NCBI GenBank assembly: GCA_903908065.1 | Contig: CAIVQO010000011.1 | Span: 1 to 64,000 of the forward strand | DNA length: 64,000 nucleotides | Direction of reading: 5' to 3' | From: an uncultured beta proteobacterium | GTDB taxonomy: Bacteria > Pseudomonadota > Gammaproteobacteria > Burkholderiales > Rhodocyclaceae | Part shown: one piece after another, positions 46,539-56,332 of the stretch | How the letters are laid out: every line of letters starts with the position of its first letter | How positions within the stretch are numbered: position 1 is the stretch's first letter | The notes under the pieces: generated by a model | Told to the model about the DNA's origin: nothing | What the model saw: the letters and a program-made list of their open reading frames with translations, nothing else | Database searches by the model: none | Position numbers and translations under genes: made by a program

Positions 46539-47630
46539 CTAGTCGATTTCCTCGACCGGGACCCGTGCCGCCAGCGCGCAGAACAGCTCGTAGGCGACAG
46601 TGCCGGCGGCAGCGGCGACATCATCCGCCGCAACATGCATTTCGCCCTCGCCGCCCCATAGCGTCACCGTGCTGCCAACGCCGACTTCTGCCGGAATGCC
46701 ATCCAGATCGACGCAGATCTTGTCCATCGACACCCGGCCCAGCGTGCGGCTGCGTCGCCCGGCGATCGCCACCGGGGTGCCAGTCGGGGCGTGGCGCGGA
46801 TAGCCGTCGGCATAGCCGCAGGCCACGATGCCCACGCGCATCGGGCGCTCGGCGACGAAGCTGCTGCCGTAACCCACGGCATCGCCCGGCGCCAGCTCGC
46901 GCACCGCGATCAGTTCGCTTTCCAGCGTCATCACCGGCCGCAAGTCGAGTTGCCTGGCCGATTGCATGGCCGGGAACGGCGACGATCCATACAGCATGAT
47001 CCCCGGCCGCACCCAGTCGGCATGCGCTTCGGGAAAACGCAGGATCGCCGCGGAATTCGCCAGCGAGGCGGGCAGCCGGCGATTACCGGCCATGGCACGG
47101 AAAGACTCCAGCTGCGATGTGATCCCGCGCGACTCGTCGGCATCGGCGAAATGGGTCATCAAACTCACTGCCTCGAGGCAATCGGCTGCCGCCAGGCTGT
47201 CCAGCGCGGGCGGGAACTCGTCGGCATTGAAACCGAGGCGATTCATTCCCGTGTTGAGCTTGAGGTACACCGGTTGCCGCCTCGGCAAGCTGGCGGCGAT
47301 CAGCGCGTCCACCTGCCAGCGCGCATGCAGCACGGGGGTCAGTTCGTACTCGGCGAACAAGGCGATGTCCTCGTGCCGATACGGCCCCTCCAGCATCAGG
47401 ATGGGATGGCGGAAACCGGCGTCGCGCAGCGCGATGGCGCCTTCCAGTTCGACCAGGGCGAAACCGTCGGTGACCTCTGCCAGCGCGCCGGCCGCCGCCA
47501 GCAGCCCATGGCCATAGGCATCGGCCTTGACCACGCTCCAGACGCGCGCCGAGGGAGTGTGATGCCGAACGATACTGTGATTGTGGCGCAACGCCCTCCA
47601 GTCGAGGCGGGCGCGAATCGGACGCGACAT
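46539..47630 (-). CDS. alr: Alanine racemase
   Basis: Alr interconverts L- and D-alanine for peptidoglycan. The PLP lysine is K35 in VVKADAYGHGLL. The catalytic tyrosine lies in ACGYADGYPRHAPTG, and LKLNTGMNRLGF, LVELEGAIALRDAG and GRVSMDKICVDLDGIP are family landmarks. The 363-residue length fits. The ATG at 47630 is 12 bases downstream of the LysR gene. With dadA at 26019 the genome can both make and degrade D-alanine. Confidence 0.94.
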   Translation of the reverse strand: MSRPIRARLDWRALRHNHSIVRHHTPSARVWSVVKADAYGHGLLAAAGALAEVTDGFALVELEGAIALRDAGFRHPILMLEGPYRHEDIALFAEYELTPVLHARWQVDALIAASLPRRQPVYLKLNTGMNRLGFNADEFPPALDSLAAADCLEAVSLMTHFADADESRGITSQLESFRAMAGNRRLPASLANSAAILRFPEAHADWVRPGIMLYGSSPFPAMQSARQLDLRPVMTLESELIAVRELAPGDAVGYGSSFVAERPMRVGIVACGYADGYPRHAPTGTPVAIAGRRSRTLGRVSMDKICVDLDGIPAEVGVGSTVTLWGGEGEMHVAADDVAAAAGTVAYELFCALAARVPVEEID

Positions 47631-47642
47631 CGGCGTGGGGCG

Positions 47643-48557
47643 CTAGACGGGCTTCTTGGCGATCAGCGCGCGCAACCGCGTGGACGCGAAGTCGACAAAG
47701 GTGGCGACCAGGCGGGAGCGGAACTTTTCCTTGGGGTAGACCATCGACAGGGTGCGGATCAGGCGCGGCTTGAGCGGAATCGCGACGATGTCGCCGAGTC
47801 GCTGCTCCTTGCTCACCGAGGCGCGCGATGCGATGGCGAAACCGAGGCCGGTCTGCACCACGCCGTTGAGCGCGATCGGACTGCCAAGTTCCATCACCAC
47901 GTTCATCTGGTCCAGCGTCACGCCGGCGCTGCGCAGGTAACTCTCGGTGAACTCTCGCGTACCGGAACCCGGCTCGCGCGATATGAAGGGATGTTCCAGC
48001 AGCTTCTGCGGCGTCAACTCCTTGTGCCGCGCCAGGGGGAAGCGCGGATGGCAGATCACCACCAGTTCGTCGTCGCAACAGACCTCGCATTCGAGGTTGG
48101 GCTCGTGCGACAGCGACTCGATGAAACCAATGTCAATGGCATGTTCCAGCACACGATTCTCGATCGATTCGGAATTGCCGACGATCAATCGCGAACGCAC
48201 GTTTGGATAGGTTGACTTGAACTCGCCGAGGATCCCCGGCAGCATGAATTCGGCGATGGTGGTCGAGGCACCAACCATCAGCGAACCGCCGATCTCACCG
48301 GTAAGCTCGGACAGGCGCACATCCATTTCCGAGGACAGGCCAAGGATCTTTTCCGCATAGCCAAGGACCACTTCGCCCGCGGGCGTCAACGCGATGCGGC
48401 CATGACCGCGATCAAACAGGCGGGTATTGAAATGCTCCTCCAGCTGTTTGATCTGGAAGGTAACGGCCGGCTGCGTCATGAACAGCACCTCGGCAGCCTT
48501 GGTAAACGACAGTTGCTTGGCTACCGCATGAAACACCTGAAGCCGCCGATCGGCCAT
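47643..48557 (-). CDS. LysR-family transcriptional regulator
   Basis: The 304-residue protein has the LysR winged HTH (LQVFHAVAKQLSFTKAAEVL, then TQPAVTFQIKQLEEHFNTRL). A two-lobed effector domain follows (GGSLMVGASTTIAEFMLPGI, EHPFISREPGSGTREFTESY). It resembles the CysB/YeiE/CbbR branch, but the effector cannot be told. The ATG at 48557 has GGAGGG 5 bases upstream; a TTG five codons upstream is less likely. It is divergent from lplT and precedes alr. Two AATCGT repeats 10 bases apart lie upstream at 48580-48595 and could be its operator. Confidence 0.9.
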   Translation of the reverse strand: MADRRLQVFHAVAKQLSFTKAAEVLFMTQPAVTFQIKQLEEHFNTRLFDRGHGRIALTPAGEVVLGYAEKILGLSSEMDVRLSELTGEIGGSLMVGASTTIAEFMLPGILGEFKSTYPNVRSRLIVGNSESIENRVLEHAIDIGFIESLSHEPNLECEVCCDDELVVICHPRFPLARHKELTPQKLLEHPFISREPGSGTREFTESYLRSAGVTLDQMNVVMELGSPIALNGVVQTGLGFAIASRASVSKEQRLGDIVAIPLKPRLIRTLSMVYPKEKFRSRLVATFVDFASTRLRALIAKKPV

Positions 48558-48701
48558 AAAACGTCCCTCCAACCCAATTAATCGTAATCAATCGTTATTC
48601 AATCACAAATGAGTCCCCATGAGCGCCTTTTATGAGCTCTGCGGCAGCGCAGCATCAATGTTGGCTGTAACCTTTCGTGATATAAACCGTGACCCCCAAA
48701 T

Positions 48702-49991
48702 ATGGCCGTGCCCACGGCCCTGGCAATGAACGCAGGTTTCTACATCATCATGGCAGCGCAGTTTTTTTCCGCGCTGGCCGACAATGCCCTGCTGATTGCC
48801 GCCATAGCCATCCTGCGCGACATGCGCGCGCCGGCCGAATACGAACCCCTGCTGAAAACCTTTTTCACCGTGTCATACGTCGCCCTGGCGGCCTTCGTCG
48901 GCGCCTTTGCCGACTCGATGCCGAAATGGCGGGTGATGTTCATCAGCAACGGCATCAAGATCTTCGGCTGTTCGCTGATGTTCTTCGACATCCATCCCCT
49001 GCTCGCCTATGCCGTCGTCGGCCTCGGCGCTGCAGCCTACTCGCCCGCCAAGTACGGCATCCTCACCGAATACCTGCCGCATCGCCTGCTGGTGGTCGCC
49101 AATGGCTGGATCGAGGGCCTCACCGTCGGCGCCATCATCCTCGGCGTGGTGCTGGGCGGCGCGCTGATCCGGCCGGAGATCGCCCACGGCTTGCTGAGCC
49201 TAGACTTCCCGGTGATCGACACCGGCATCGACACGGTATCGGAAATGAATCTGGTGATCATCGGCACGCTTTACCTGATTGCCGCCGCCTTCAACCTCTA
49301 TGTTCCGGACACCGGGGTCGATCACAAGCCGCTGAAGAAGAACCCCGTCTACCTCCTGCACGAATTCAACCACTGCCTGAAGCTGCTTTGGCGCGACAAG
49401 CTGGGTCAGGTCTCGCTGGCGGTCACCACGCTGTTCTGGGGCGCCGGCGCCACCCTGCAGTTCATCGTGCTGGAATGGGCCCGCGTTTCGCTGAACCTGG
49501 ACCTGTCGAAGGCCAGCATGTTGCAGGGCATCGTCGCCATCGGCGTGGCGATCGGCGCAATCATGGCGGCAAAGATGATCACCTTGCGCAAATCGGTGCG
49601 GGTGATACCACTCGGCATCGCGATGGGTGTCGGCGTGCTGGTGATGATCGTCGTGCGCGACTTCTGGATTGCCGCGCCGCTGCTGGTGTTGATCGGCATG
49701 GCCTCCGGCTTTTTCGTGGTACCCATGAATGCGCTGCTGCAGCATCGCGGACACATCCTGATGGGGGCCGGTCATTCGATCGCGGTTCAGAACTTCAACG
49801 AGAACCTGTCGATCCTGATCATGACTACCGGATATTCGCTGTTGCTCAAGGCGAACCTGCACATCTACTGGATCATCGCCCTGTTCGGCATGCTGGTGGC
49901 AGGCACCATGTGGCTGGTCAAGCTGCGCCACGAAATGAACCAGCGCCTGCGCGACGACGTTGCCCATCTGGAAGACGTCGCGCACCACTGA
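48702..49991 (+). CDS. lplT: Lysophospholipid transporter LplT
   Basis: LplT is an MFS protein that flips lysophospholipids into the inner leaflet for re-acylation. The N-terminus AGFYIIMAAQFFSALADNAL is the family signature, as are RDMRAPAEYEPLLKTFFTVS, LAYAVVGLGAAAYSPAKYGI and APLLVLIGMASGFFVVPMNA. The 429-residue protein has about eleven to twelve hydrophobic segments. In E. coli lplT is fused in operon with aas; here aas is absent and the gene is alone, divergent from the LysR regulator. Confidence 0.92.
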   Translation: MAVPTALAMNAGFYIIMAAQFFSALADNALLIAAIAILRDMRAPAEYEPLLKTFFTVSYVALAAFVGAFADSMPKWRVMFISNGIKIFGCSLMFFDIHPLLAYAVVGLGAAAYSPAKYGILTEYLPHRLLVVANGWIEGLTVGAIILGVVLGGALIRPEIAHGLLSLDFPVIDTGIDTVSEMNLVIIGTLYLIAAAFNLYVPDTGVDHKPLKKNPVYLLHEFNHCLKLLWRDKLGQVSLAVTTLFWGAGATLQFIVLEWARVSLNLDLSKASMLQGIVAIGVAIGAIMAAKMITLRKSVRVIPLGIAMGVGVLVMIVVRDFWIAAPLLVLIGMASGFFVVPMNALLQHRGHILMGAGHSIAVQNFNENLSILIMTTGYSLLLKANLHIYWIIALFGMLVAGTMWLVKLRHEMNQRLRDDVAHLEDVAHH

Positions 49992-50012
49992 CGAACGGCG
50001 GGCAATCGGGGC

Positions 50013-50747
50013 TTAGCCCCCCTTCAGCTGGCGCATGCTTCTCCGCATGAAGCAAAGGTCTTCCCAGGCCTTGGCCTTGTCCATCAGGTTACGCAGCAGA
50101 TAGGCCGGGTGGTAGGTGATCACCAGCGGAATTCCCTGATAGTCGTGCAATCGACCGCGCGCCGCCGCAATCTTCACCTCGGTCTTGAGCAGGGCCTGCG
50201 CCGCGGGGCGCCCCAGGGCGACAATCAGCCGGGGGCGGATCAATCCGATCTGCTGCTCCAGGTAGGGGCGACACGCATCGATTTCAGCCGGCTCCGGCGT
50301 GCGGTTTTCCAGCGGCCGGCATTTCACCGCATTGGCAATATAGACATCCTCGCCGCGACGCAGCCCGATGGCCGCCAGCATGTTGTCCAGCAGTTTGCCG
50401 GCCTGCCCGACGAAGGGCTCGCCACGCTGATCCTCCTCGGCGCCCGGTCCCTCGCCGACGAACAGCCAGTCGGCATGGCGATCGCCGACACCGAGCACGG
50501 CCTGCTTGCGCGCGGCACAGAGCCCGCAGGCCCGGCAATCACGCACGGTCGTCGCCAACTGGTCCCAGTCGCCAGGGCTTTCTGACTCGGGGATCGCAAG
50601 GCCACCATGCCGATCGCGATCGGCTTCGACGACGGTTGCCGCAACAGGCGCGGCCACCGGCACGTGCTCAATCGCCGGCGGCGTACGCAGGCGCCAGGTC
50701 GGCCCAAGTCCGAGTTGGCCGAGAATGCGTTCGCGGTCCGGATTCAC
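50013..50747 (-). CDS. Family 4 uracil-DNA glycosylase
   Basis: This Fe-S uracil-DNA glycosylase removes uracil from DNA. The cluster cysteines are visible in CRACGLCAARKQAVLG and further on (VKCRPLENRTPEPAEIDACR). The active site is GEGPGAEEDQRGEPFVGQAG and LGRPAAQALLKTE, with ITYHPAYLLRN at the end. The 244-residue protein has a short Pro/Ala-rich N-terminal extension. It overlaps rimI by four bases (ATGA) in the conserved tsaB-rimI-udg unit. Confidence 0.92.
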   Translation of the reverse strand: MNPDRERILGQLGLGPTWRLRTPPAIEHVPVAAPVAATVVEADRDRHGGLAIPESESPGDWDQLATTVRDCRACGLCAARKQAVLGVGDRHADWLFVGEGPGAEEDQRGEPFVGQAGKLLDNMLAAIGLRRGEDVYIANAVKCRPLENRTPEPAEIDACRPYLEQQIGLIRPRLIVALGRPAAQALLKTEVKIAAARGRLHDYQGIPLVITYHPAYLLRNLMDKAKAWEDLCFMRRSMRQLKGG

Positions 50748-51187
50748 AATTCGCGTGCCATCACAATGGCGTCCTCGCGCCCGCTGGCGGCCGGGTAGTA
50801 GCCGCGCCGTCGTCCGATCTCGGCGAATCCGTGTCGGCGGTACAAGGCAAGCGCGGCGGCATTCCCAGGGCGGACTTCAAGCAGCATGCGATTGGCCTTC
50901 CAGGCGCGCGCCAGCTCGAACAGCTGCCGCAATAGTGCGGTACCTCGTCCGATACGCTGGAGTTCCGGCGCCACCGTAATGTTCAGCAAATGCGCCTCGT
51001 CTGGCGCAGGCATCATGACGGCATAGGCGACGATTTCATCCGCTTCGCGCACCAGCCAGGCGCCATGGCCGGCGGCCAGGGAATCGGAAAAATTGCCCCG
51101 CGTCCACGGGAAAGCGTGGCAGCGCTGTTCCAGCGCCACCACGGCGTCGAGGTCAGCGGCGCACATGGCGCTGACGTCCATGTTCAA
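50744..51187 (-). CDS. rimI: Ribosomal protein S18 alanine N-acetyltransferase
   Basis: RimI acetylates the N-terminal alanine of ribosomal protein S18. The GNAT fold is clear: HAFPWTRGNFSDSLAAGH, DEAHLLNITVAPELQRIGRG for the acetyl-CoA loop, and LLEVRPGNAAALALYRRHGF, with YYPAASGREDAIVMAREL at the end. The 147-residue length is normal. It lies between tsaB and the uracil glycosylase with four-base overlaps on each side. Confidence 0.92.
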   Translation of the reverse strand: MNMDVSAMCAADLDAVVALEQRCHAFPWTRGNFSDSLAAGHGAWLVREADEIVAYAVMMPAPDEAHLLNITVAPELQRIGRGTALLRQLFELARAWKANRMLLEVRPGNAAALALYRRHGFAEIGRRRGYYPAASGREDAIVMAREL

Positions 51188-51873
51188 TTGGCGCCGCCCC
51201 TTGCCAGGCGTTCTGCCGTGGTCAAGGCCACCTTATCGCGGACATAGAACGGCTGAGCAGCGGCGAAATCCACCGGCAGGCCGTCAGCAAAGCGCGGTGC
51301 CGCGATGCGCAACACGGCCTCGGCCGTGGGCGCCGCATCCGCCTGAACACCAAGCAAGCAGGGTGCAAGGCTGCGCAGCGTATCGCCGTAGGTCGCAAAA
51401 CCGTCGCCCACGCCCCAGGCATTGCCAAAAGTCGGCGCTGGCGCCACGGTGGGGGCAGCGCAAATCGGCGCCATGAGTTCCGTCACCCGATTTCCGGATA
51501 CCTCGTAACCGGCGCAATAAATCTCGTTCATGCGCGCGTCGAGGCAGACCCATGCCCGGCTCTTGCCGCTGGCAAGCGCCAGTGCCTCCAGGGTGGATAC
51601 CGGCAGCAGCGGAATCTCCAGACCCCAGGCCAGCCCCTGCGCCACCCCGCAGGCGAGCCGCAACCCGGTGAAGCTGCCGGGGCCGGCGCCAAAGGCAATG
51701 CCATGCAGATCCGCCGGCCGTATTCCACCCAAATCGAGCAGTTCATGAATCCAGGGCAGCAGGTTTTGCGAACCGCCGTTGGGAAAATCGCCGCCACGGG
51801 ACAGGCAGTTCCCGTCCTGCCACAGCGCCACGGAAAGCTGCCGGGTGGCTGTCTCGATGCCAAGCAAATACAT
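51184..51873 (-). CDS. tsaB: tRNA t6A biosynthesis protein TsaB
   Basis: TsaB is a scaffold partner of TsaD in making the t6A modification of ANN-decoding tRNAs. The ASKHA-type N-terminus LLGIETATRQLSVALWQDGN, the GIAFGAGPGSFTGLRLACGV motif and LPVSTLEALALA are present. The 229-residue length is normal. Part of the poorly conserved middle is coded by one copy of the dispersed repeat (51424-51443), which gives APTFGN on this strand. It starts the tsaB-rimI-udg unit. Confidence 0.92.
   Translation of the reverse strand: MYLLGIETATRQLSVALWQDGNCLSRGGDFPNGGSQNLLPWIHELLDLGGIRPADLHGIAFGAGPGSFTGLRLACGVAQGLAWGLEIPLLPVSTLEALALASGKSRAWVCLDARMNEIYCAGYEVSGNRVTELMAPICAAPTVAPAPTFGNAWGVGDGFATYGDTLRSLAPCLLGVQADAAPTAEAVLRIAAPRFADGLPVDFAAAQPFYVRDKVALTTAERLARGGAN
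51424..51443 (+). repeat. Dispersed repeat, copy 4 (inside tsaB)
   Basis: GCCAAAAGTCGGCGCTGGCG on the plus strand, antisense to tsaB, identical over 20 bases to the tex copy. It is followed by CCACGG. Confidence 0.75.
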
Positions 51874-51895
51874 GGGAATTCGCTTCGCGGGAAAC

Positions 51896-52750
51896 CTATT
51901 TGCGGGCGCCTAGCAAGCCGCGCAGGGTTTCCTGGAGATCGGCCGGAAGCACCACCGTCTTGGCATTATCCGACCGCGCCAGGTTACCGATCACGTTGAC
52001 ATACTTCTCGCCGAGGATATAGCGCATCGGACCTTCCTCATTGCCGATCGCCAGGGCCACCCGCTTGATCGACTCGGCACTCGCATCGGCCAGCGTTACC
52101 TGGGCCTCGGCATTCAGCCGCGCCGCCTGAAGCTGCGCTTCGGCATTCAGGATGGTGGCCTGCTTGTTGCCTTCCGCCTTGGTCACCATGGCCTTGCGTT
52201 CCCGTTCGGCACTGGCCTGGGCTTCCATTGCGCGCTGCATCGACTCGGACGGCTTGATGTCCTGGATCTCCACAGATTTCACGGTCAGGCCCCAGTCGAT
52301 GGCCTCGTCGGCAATGCTTTCGCGCAACCGCGCCTTGATCTTGTCGCGATTGGACAAGGCCTCGTCGAGTTGCATCTCGCCGATGATCGAGCGCAGGGTG
52401 GTCATGATCATGTTGCGGATCGCCTCCGAAAAATCGGTGACGCCATATACCGCCTTGATCGGATCTGTGACCTTGATGAAGGCGATCGCATTGGTCACGA
52501 TCACCGCATTGTCCTTGGTGATCACTTCCTGTTCCTGAACGTCGAGGATGATGTCCTTGGTCACCAGCTTGTAGCGGACCTGGTCGAGGTAGGGAACGAT
52601 AATGTTGAGCCCCGGATGCAACGTACCGTGGTATTTGCCCAGACGTTCGACGATCCATTCCTCGCCCTGAGGCACGATGCGCACGCCCTTGGCAATGGTT
52701 ACGGCCACGAACACGAATATGGCAACGACGACGATGGCAAGTTCGCCCAT
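51896..52750 (-). CDS. qmcA: SPFH/band 7 protein (QmcA/paraslipin type)
   Basis: The 284-residue protein has one N-terminal membrane helix (LAIVVVAIFVFVAVTIAKGV) and a band 7 domain (VRIVPQGEEWIVERLGKYHG, DQVRYKLVTKDIILDVQEQE). A long Ala/Glu-rich coiled coil follows (AMEAQASAERERKAMVTKAE), the layout of QmcA and stomatin-like proteins. These form membrane microdomain scaffolds. It pairs with the NfeD gene 11 bases upstream, the classic SPFH-NfeD partnership. Confidence 0.92.
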   Translation of the reverse strand: MGELAIVVVAIFVFVAVTIAKGVRIVPQGEEWIVERLGKYHGTLHPGLNIIVPYLDQVRYKLVTKDIILDVQEQEVITKDNAVIVTNAIAFIKVTDPIKAVYGVTDFSEAIRNMIMTTLRSIIGEMQLDEALSNRDKIKARLRESIADEAIDWGLTVKSVEIQDIKPSESMQRAMEAQASAERERKAMVTKAEGNKQATILNAEAQLQAARLNAEAQVTLADASAESIKRVALAIGNEEGPMRYILGEKYVNVIGNLARSDNAKTVVLPADLQETLRGLLGARK

Positions 52751-52761
52751 GAGTCACTCCT

Positions 52762-53214
52762 TCAGTATTTGCCGACCTTGAGCAGTTGCCCGTCAACCGC
52801 CAGTACCCGCACCCGTTCCCCGGCGGCAATCGACTCGTCCGCCAGGCAAGGCCAGACGTCGGAGCCCATTACCGGCTTCTGGAAGCGGACCTCGCCCCGG
52901 CCGGATTCCGCACCCAATGGTTCGACGGCGCGAACCAGGACGCCGATCTCACCGAGCGCCTCGTCGGCCTGTCCCGAGCGTGTCTTGGACGAATCGCGAC
53001 GAAACACCCGAAACCAGAACACGGTCATCGCCACGGAAGCCAGGGTCCATAACGCAATCTGGGCGGTGAAATCGAGACCGGGGAGCGCCATCATGACCAC
53101 TCCGACCAGCAAGGCGCCAAGCCCGAACCAGATGATGAAAAAGCTCGGGACCAGCAGTTCCAGCAGGCCCAGGCCCAGTCCAAGCAACACCCAATGCCAC
53201 CAAGCGATTTCCAT
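52762..53214 (-). CDS. NfeD-like membrane protein
   Basis: The 150-residue protein has two to three membrane segments (WWHWVLLGLGLGLLELLVPS, FFIIWFGLGALLVGVVMMAL, then IALWTLASVAMTVFWF). A C-terminal OB-fold domain follows (GVLVRAVEPLGAESGRGEVR, GERVRVLAVDGQLLKVGKY). That is the short NfeD form without a protease domain. It works with the neighbouring SPFH protein in membrane organisation. I used the ATG at 53214 (MEIAWWHWVLLGLGLG). Confidence 0.9.
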   Translation of the reverse strand: MEIAWWHWVLLGLGLGLLELLVPSFFIIWFGLGALLVGVVMMALPGLDFTAQIALWTLASVAMTVFWFRVFRRDSSKTRSGQADEALGEIGVLVRAVEPLGAESGRGEVRFQKPVMGSDVWPCLADESIAAGERVRVLAVDGQLLKVGKY

Positions 53215-53407
53215 GCGCTTCGAATCCCGGATCAAGAGACGATGGGCAAATCCCGCAATTGCGGAATTCACCCGAATCCAATCTTATCGTCTTTTGACCT
53301 CGTGTCCCTTGAATCGCCGTGCCAAACGGGGATGCCGGAAGGCATGGATCGCCCTCCGGCATGTCGATGCGGGCCGCACAACAATCGGCGCGAATACCGC
53401 AAAAAAA

Positions 53408-53438
53408 TTGATCCAGATAAAGAATCTTGGACTACACT
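53408..53438 (+). promoter_or_regulatory. Possible promoter of the HU gene
   Basis: TTGATC (53408-53413) and TACACT (53433-53438) with a rather long 19-base spacer, about 65 bases before the ATG. Weak; consensus only. Confidence 0.3.
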
Positions 53439-53502
53439 GCGCTACCATTCGCACGGCAACCTTTTCGCAGCATCACCACCACTCATCTTCAGGAGGTCAT
53501 AC

Positions 53503-53799
53503 ATGAACAAATCCGAACTGATTGAAATCACCGCCAAGGAAGCCGACATCAGCAAGGCCGCGGCCGAGAAGGCCCTGTCCGCCGCCATGGCTGCCATCGT
53601 CAAGGCCGTCGCCAAGGGCGACACCGTGACCCTGGTCGGCTTCGGCACCTTCAAGTCGTCGAAGCGCGCTGCCCGTGTGGGCCGCAACCCGCAGACCGGC
53701 AAGGAACTGAAGATTGCCGCCACCACCGTGCCGCGCTTCACCGCGGGTGCCGGTTTCAAGTCGGCCGTTGCCGGCAAGAAGGCTGCCAAGAAAAAGTAA
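53503..53799 (+). CDS. hup: HU family DNA-binding protein
   Basis: The 98-residue protein is a histone-like HU/IHF-fold DNA-bending protein: MNKSELIEITAKEADISKAA, VTLVGFGTFKSSKRAARVGR NPQTGKELKI and the DNA-arm tail FTAGAGFKSAVAG, then a Lys/Ala-rich end (KKAAKKK). A textbook AGGAGG lies 6 bases before the ATG at 53503. A strong terminator follows the stop. The Lys-rich tail makes it slightly longer than E. coli HU. It is monocistronic. Confidence 0.95.
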   Translation: MNKSELIEITAKEADISKAAAEKALSAAMAAIVKAVAKGDTVTLVGFGTFKSSKRAARVGRNPQTGKELKIAATTVPRFTAGAGFKSAVAGKKAAKKK

Positions 53800-53811
53800 G
53801 AAACCAGCAGT

Positions 53812-54621
53812 TCAGCGAGAAGGCCCGCCTGGTGCGGGCCTTTTTGTTTGCTCACGCTGACGGCGTGCTTCGAACAGGCAAATCGCCGCCGTTGCCGCGA
53901 CGTTCAGTGATTCCGTGGCGGCGGCAAGCGGGATCGTTGCCCGCGCTTTGGCTGCCGCCCTCAGGCTTGGGGAAAGCCCCGCCCCTTCGTTGCCGAACAG
54001 CCAGAGTAGCGGAACGCTCAGATCGAGTTGGTATAGGTCAGTACCATCGCGCGCCACGGTGGCCACGGACAAAGTGCTGCTGTCGCGAACGGCCGAGAGC
54101 AAGTCGGCCTGCTCGCGAATCCGCAGCGAAAAATGGGCACCCTGTGCGGCGCGCAAGACCTTCATGGACCAGGCTCCGGCGCAGCCGGGGCCTAACAGAA
54201 CGTCAACGATCCCGGCCGCTGCCGCACTGCGCAATATGGTGCCGACATTTCCGGCATCCTGGATGCCGTCAAGCAAAATCGCGTCGCCGTGCATTGCCAG
54301 GGGTCCCGGTCGTGGCGGGGCGAAAACAGCAGCGATTCCGGTGGGCGCGGCCACACCGGTGATCTCGCGAAACAGGGCATCGCTGAAGCACAGGCATTCA
54401 ACATGCGGCATTTTCGCCAGCAATCCGCCCACCTGAGAATTCCGCATGCCGCCTTCGCTTACCAGCATCTGCTTCACCGGTATGCCATTTTCGATGCAGG
54501 CGGCCACCAGATGTATGCCATCGGCGAGGGCGAGTCCTTCCCTGGCCGGATCGTCCGCCAATTTTCGCAAGGCCTTGAAGCGGGGATTGTGGCGGGATGC
54601 AATGACCGCATTTGCATTCAT
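53812..54621 (-). CDS. SpoU/TrmH-family rRNA or tRNA 2'-O-methyltransferase
   Basis: The 269-residue protein has an N-terminal substrate-binding domain ([20 protein letters not shown]) and the SPOUT methylase fold. Its knot motifs are [36 protein letters not shown] and [20 protein letters not shown]. It methylates a ribose in rRNA or tRNA, and RlmB and TrmH are the closest named members. The ATG at 54621 overlaps the rnhB stop. The C-terminal tail ([14 protein letters not shown]) runs through the HU terminator and may be non-functional. Confidence 0.87.
   Translation of the reverse strand: MNANAVIASRHNPRFKALRKLADDPAREGLALADGIHLVAACIENGIPVKQMLVSEGGMRNSQVGGLLAKMPHVECLCFSDALFREITGVAAPTGIAAVFAPPRPGPLAMHGDAILLDGIQDAGNVGTILRSAAAAGIVDVLLGPGCAGAWSMKVLRAAQGAHFSLRIREQADLLSAVRDSSTLSVATVARDGTDLYQLDLSVPLLWLFGNEGAGLSPSLRAAAKARATIPLAAATESLNVAATAAICLFEARRQREQTKRPAPGGPSR
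53821..53846 (+). terminator. Rho-independent terminator after the HU gene
   Basis: AGGCCCGC (53821-53828), loop CTGGT, GCGGGCCT (53834-53841), then TTTTG. A perfect eight-base stem. It overlaps the last codons of the convergent methyltransferase gene. Confidence 0.85.
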
Positions 54622-55190
54622 TGCGCAACCTCCAGCAAGGCGCGCACCGGCGCAAAACTGCGACGATGAAAAGACGCCGGACCGTATTGCGCCAGCGCCG
54701 CGCGATGGAAGGCCGTATCGTAGCCCTTGTGCCGATCCAGCCCATACTGCGGGAAAGCCTGATGGAGGCGGCGCATCTCGGCATCCCTGGCCGTCTTGGC
54801 CAGGATCGACGCCGCCGAGATCGCCGGCTCCAACGCATCGCCGCCGATGATTGCACGCGCCGGGATACTTAGCGGCGGGCAGCGATTGCCGTCGATCAAG
54901 GCTTCCGTTGCCGCCGTCGGCAGCCCCTCGACCGCTCGACGCATCGCCAGCAGCGTGGCCTGCAGGATGTTGATGGCATCGATCTCCTCGACCGAGGCTG
55001 ACGCGATGCTCCACGAAATCGAGAGTTCCCGGATGATCGGCGCCAGTGCTTCGCGTTTGCGCTCCGACAAACGCTTGGAATCGTCGAGTCCGGCAATCGG
55101 CCGACCGGGATCGAGGATCACCGCCGCGGCGTACACGGGACCGGCAAGCGGCCCGCGTCCCGCCTCGTCGACACCGCAGACGAGGCGCAT
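54618..55190 (-). CDS. rnhB: Ribonuclease HII
   Basis: RNase HII cuts RNA in RNA-DNA hybrids and removes misincorporated ribonucleotides. The 190-residue protein has the active-site start [50 protein letters not shown] and [15 protein letters not shown] with catalytic acids, then [16 protein letters not shown]. The ATG at 55190 overlaps the lpxB stop by one base (TGATG). Confidence 0.95.
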   Translation of the reverse strand: MRLVCGVDEAGRGPLAGPVYAAAVILDPGRPIAGLDDSKRLSERKREALAPIIRELSISWSIASASVEEIDAINILQATLLAMRRAVEGLPTAATEALIDGNRCPPLSIPARAIIGGDALEPAISAASILAKTARDAEMRRLHQAFPQYGLDRHKGYDTAFHRAALAQYGPASFHRRSFAPVRALLEVAQ

Positions 55191-56332
55191 CACGCCTTCC
55201 GCAGGTAAGGCAAGACGGCTTCCGCCGCTTTGCTCGATGTGTCCTGGCGCAACAAGCGATGGACCGCGTCGAAGACGCGCGCAATGGCATGCCCGGCCTG
55301 CTTGTCCACCAGCAGGTTGCCCAGCGCCTGGGCAAGATTCTCCGGGGTTGCCTCGTCTTGTAAAAACTCCGGCACCACGTAACGCCCTGCCAGGATATTG
55401 GGCAAGCCGACCCAGGGCAGATAGCGCATGCCGCGCATCAGGCGCCACGACCAAGGGGACATCTTGTAGGCGATCACCATCGGTCGCCCGACCAGCGCCG
55501 TTTCCAGGGTTGCCGTCCCGCTGGCGACGAGCGCCACGTCGCTGGCGGCAACCGCGTCGGCGGCATGGCCGAACATCAGGGTAAACGGAAGTTCGTCGGC
55601 CTTCAGCTTCCACAACGCGGTTTCGAACTGGAGGCGGGTTTCGCGCGAGACCAGCGGCACCAGAAACTGCAGGCGCGGATATTTTGCCAGCAGCAGCTTC
55701 GCCGTTTCGATGAAGGTCTCGGCCATGAAGTGCAGTTCTGCCTGTCGGCTCCCCGGCAGCAGGGCGATCACCGGCCGATCCTGGGCCACGCCCAGGCGTT
55801 CCCGCATCGCGCGCTGATCGATCTGCAGCGGTATGACATCGGCCAGGGGATGTCCGACATAGGTACATTTGACCGGCGTGTCGCGATACAACTCCGGTTC
55901 GAAGGGATACAAAGCGAGGATATGCACCACGGACTGCACGATCTTGTTCATGCGTTGCCGACGCCAGGCCCAGATCGACGGGCTGACGAAATGCACCGTG
56001 GGAATGCCGGCGGCCTTGAGTTTCCTTTCCAGCCACAAATTGAAATCGGAACCATCGACGCCAATGAACACATCGGGACGATCCTTGAGCAAACGACGCA
56101 GCAACTGGCGTCGCATGCGGGTGATGCCACGATAATGCTTGAGCACTTCGGCGTAACCGCGCACGGCCAGCATTTCCGCCGGCCAGAGGGAGTCGAAGCC
56201 TTCGCGCTGCATCTTCGGCCCGCCTATGCCGTGGAAGGCGGCATCGGGCACGTGCCGACGCAGGGCGGCGATCAGGTGGGCAGCAAGTTGATCGCTGGAG
56301 GCCTCGCCGGCCACCATCGCTATTCGTACCAT
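55190..56332 (-). CDS. lpxB: Lipid-A-disaccharide synthase
   Basis: LpxB joins lipid X and UDP-diacylglucosamine to form the lipid A disaccharide at the inner membrane. The 380-residue GT-B protein has [60 protein letters not shown] and [20 protein letters not shown]. The C-terminal [20 protein letters not shown] is also present. The ATG at 56332 overlaps the lpxA stop (TGATG). Sits in the classic lpxD-fabZ-lpxA-lpxB-rnhB order. Confidence 0.96.
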   Translation of the reverse strand: MVRIAMVAGEASSDQLAAHLIAALRRHVPDAAFHGIGGPKMQREGFDSLWPAEMLAVRGYAEVLKHYRGITRMRRQLLRRLLKDRPDVFIGVDGSDFNLWLERKLKAAGIPTVHFVSPSIWAWRRQRMNKIVQSVVHILALYPFEPELYRDTPVKCTYVGHPLADVIPLQIDQRAMRERLGVAQDRPVIALLPGSRQAELHFMAETFIETAKLLLAKYPRLQFLVPLVSRETRLQFETALWKLKADELPFTLMFGHAADAVAASDVALVASGTATLETALVGRPMVIAYKMSPWSWRLMRGMRYLPWVGLPNILAGRYVVPEFLQDEATPENLAQALGNLLVDKQAGHAIARVFDAVHRLLRQDTSSKAAEAVLPYLRKA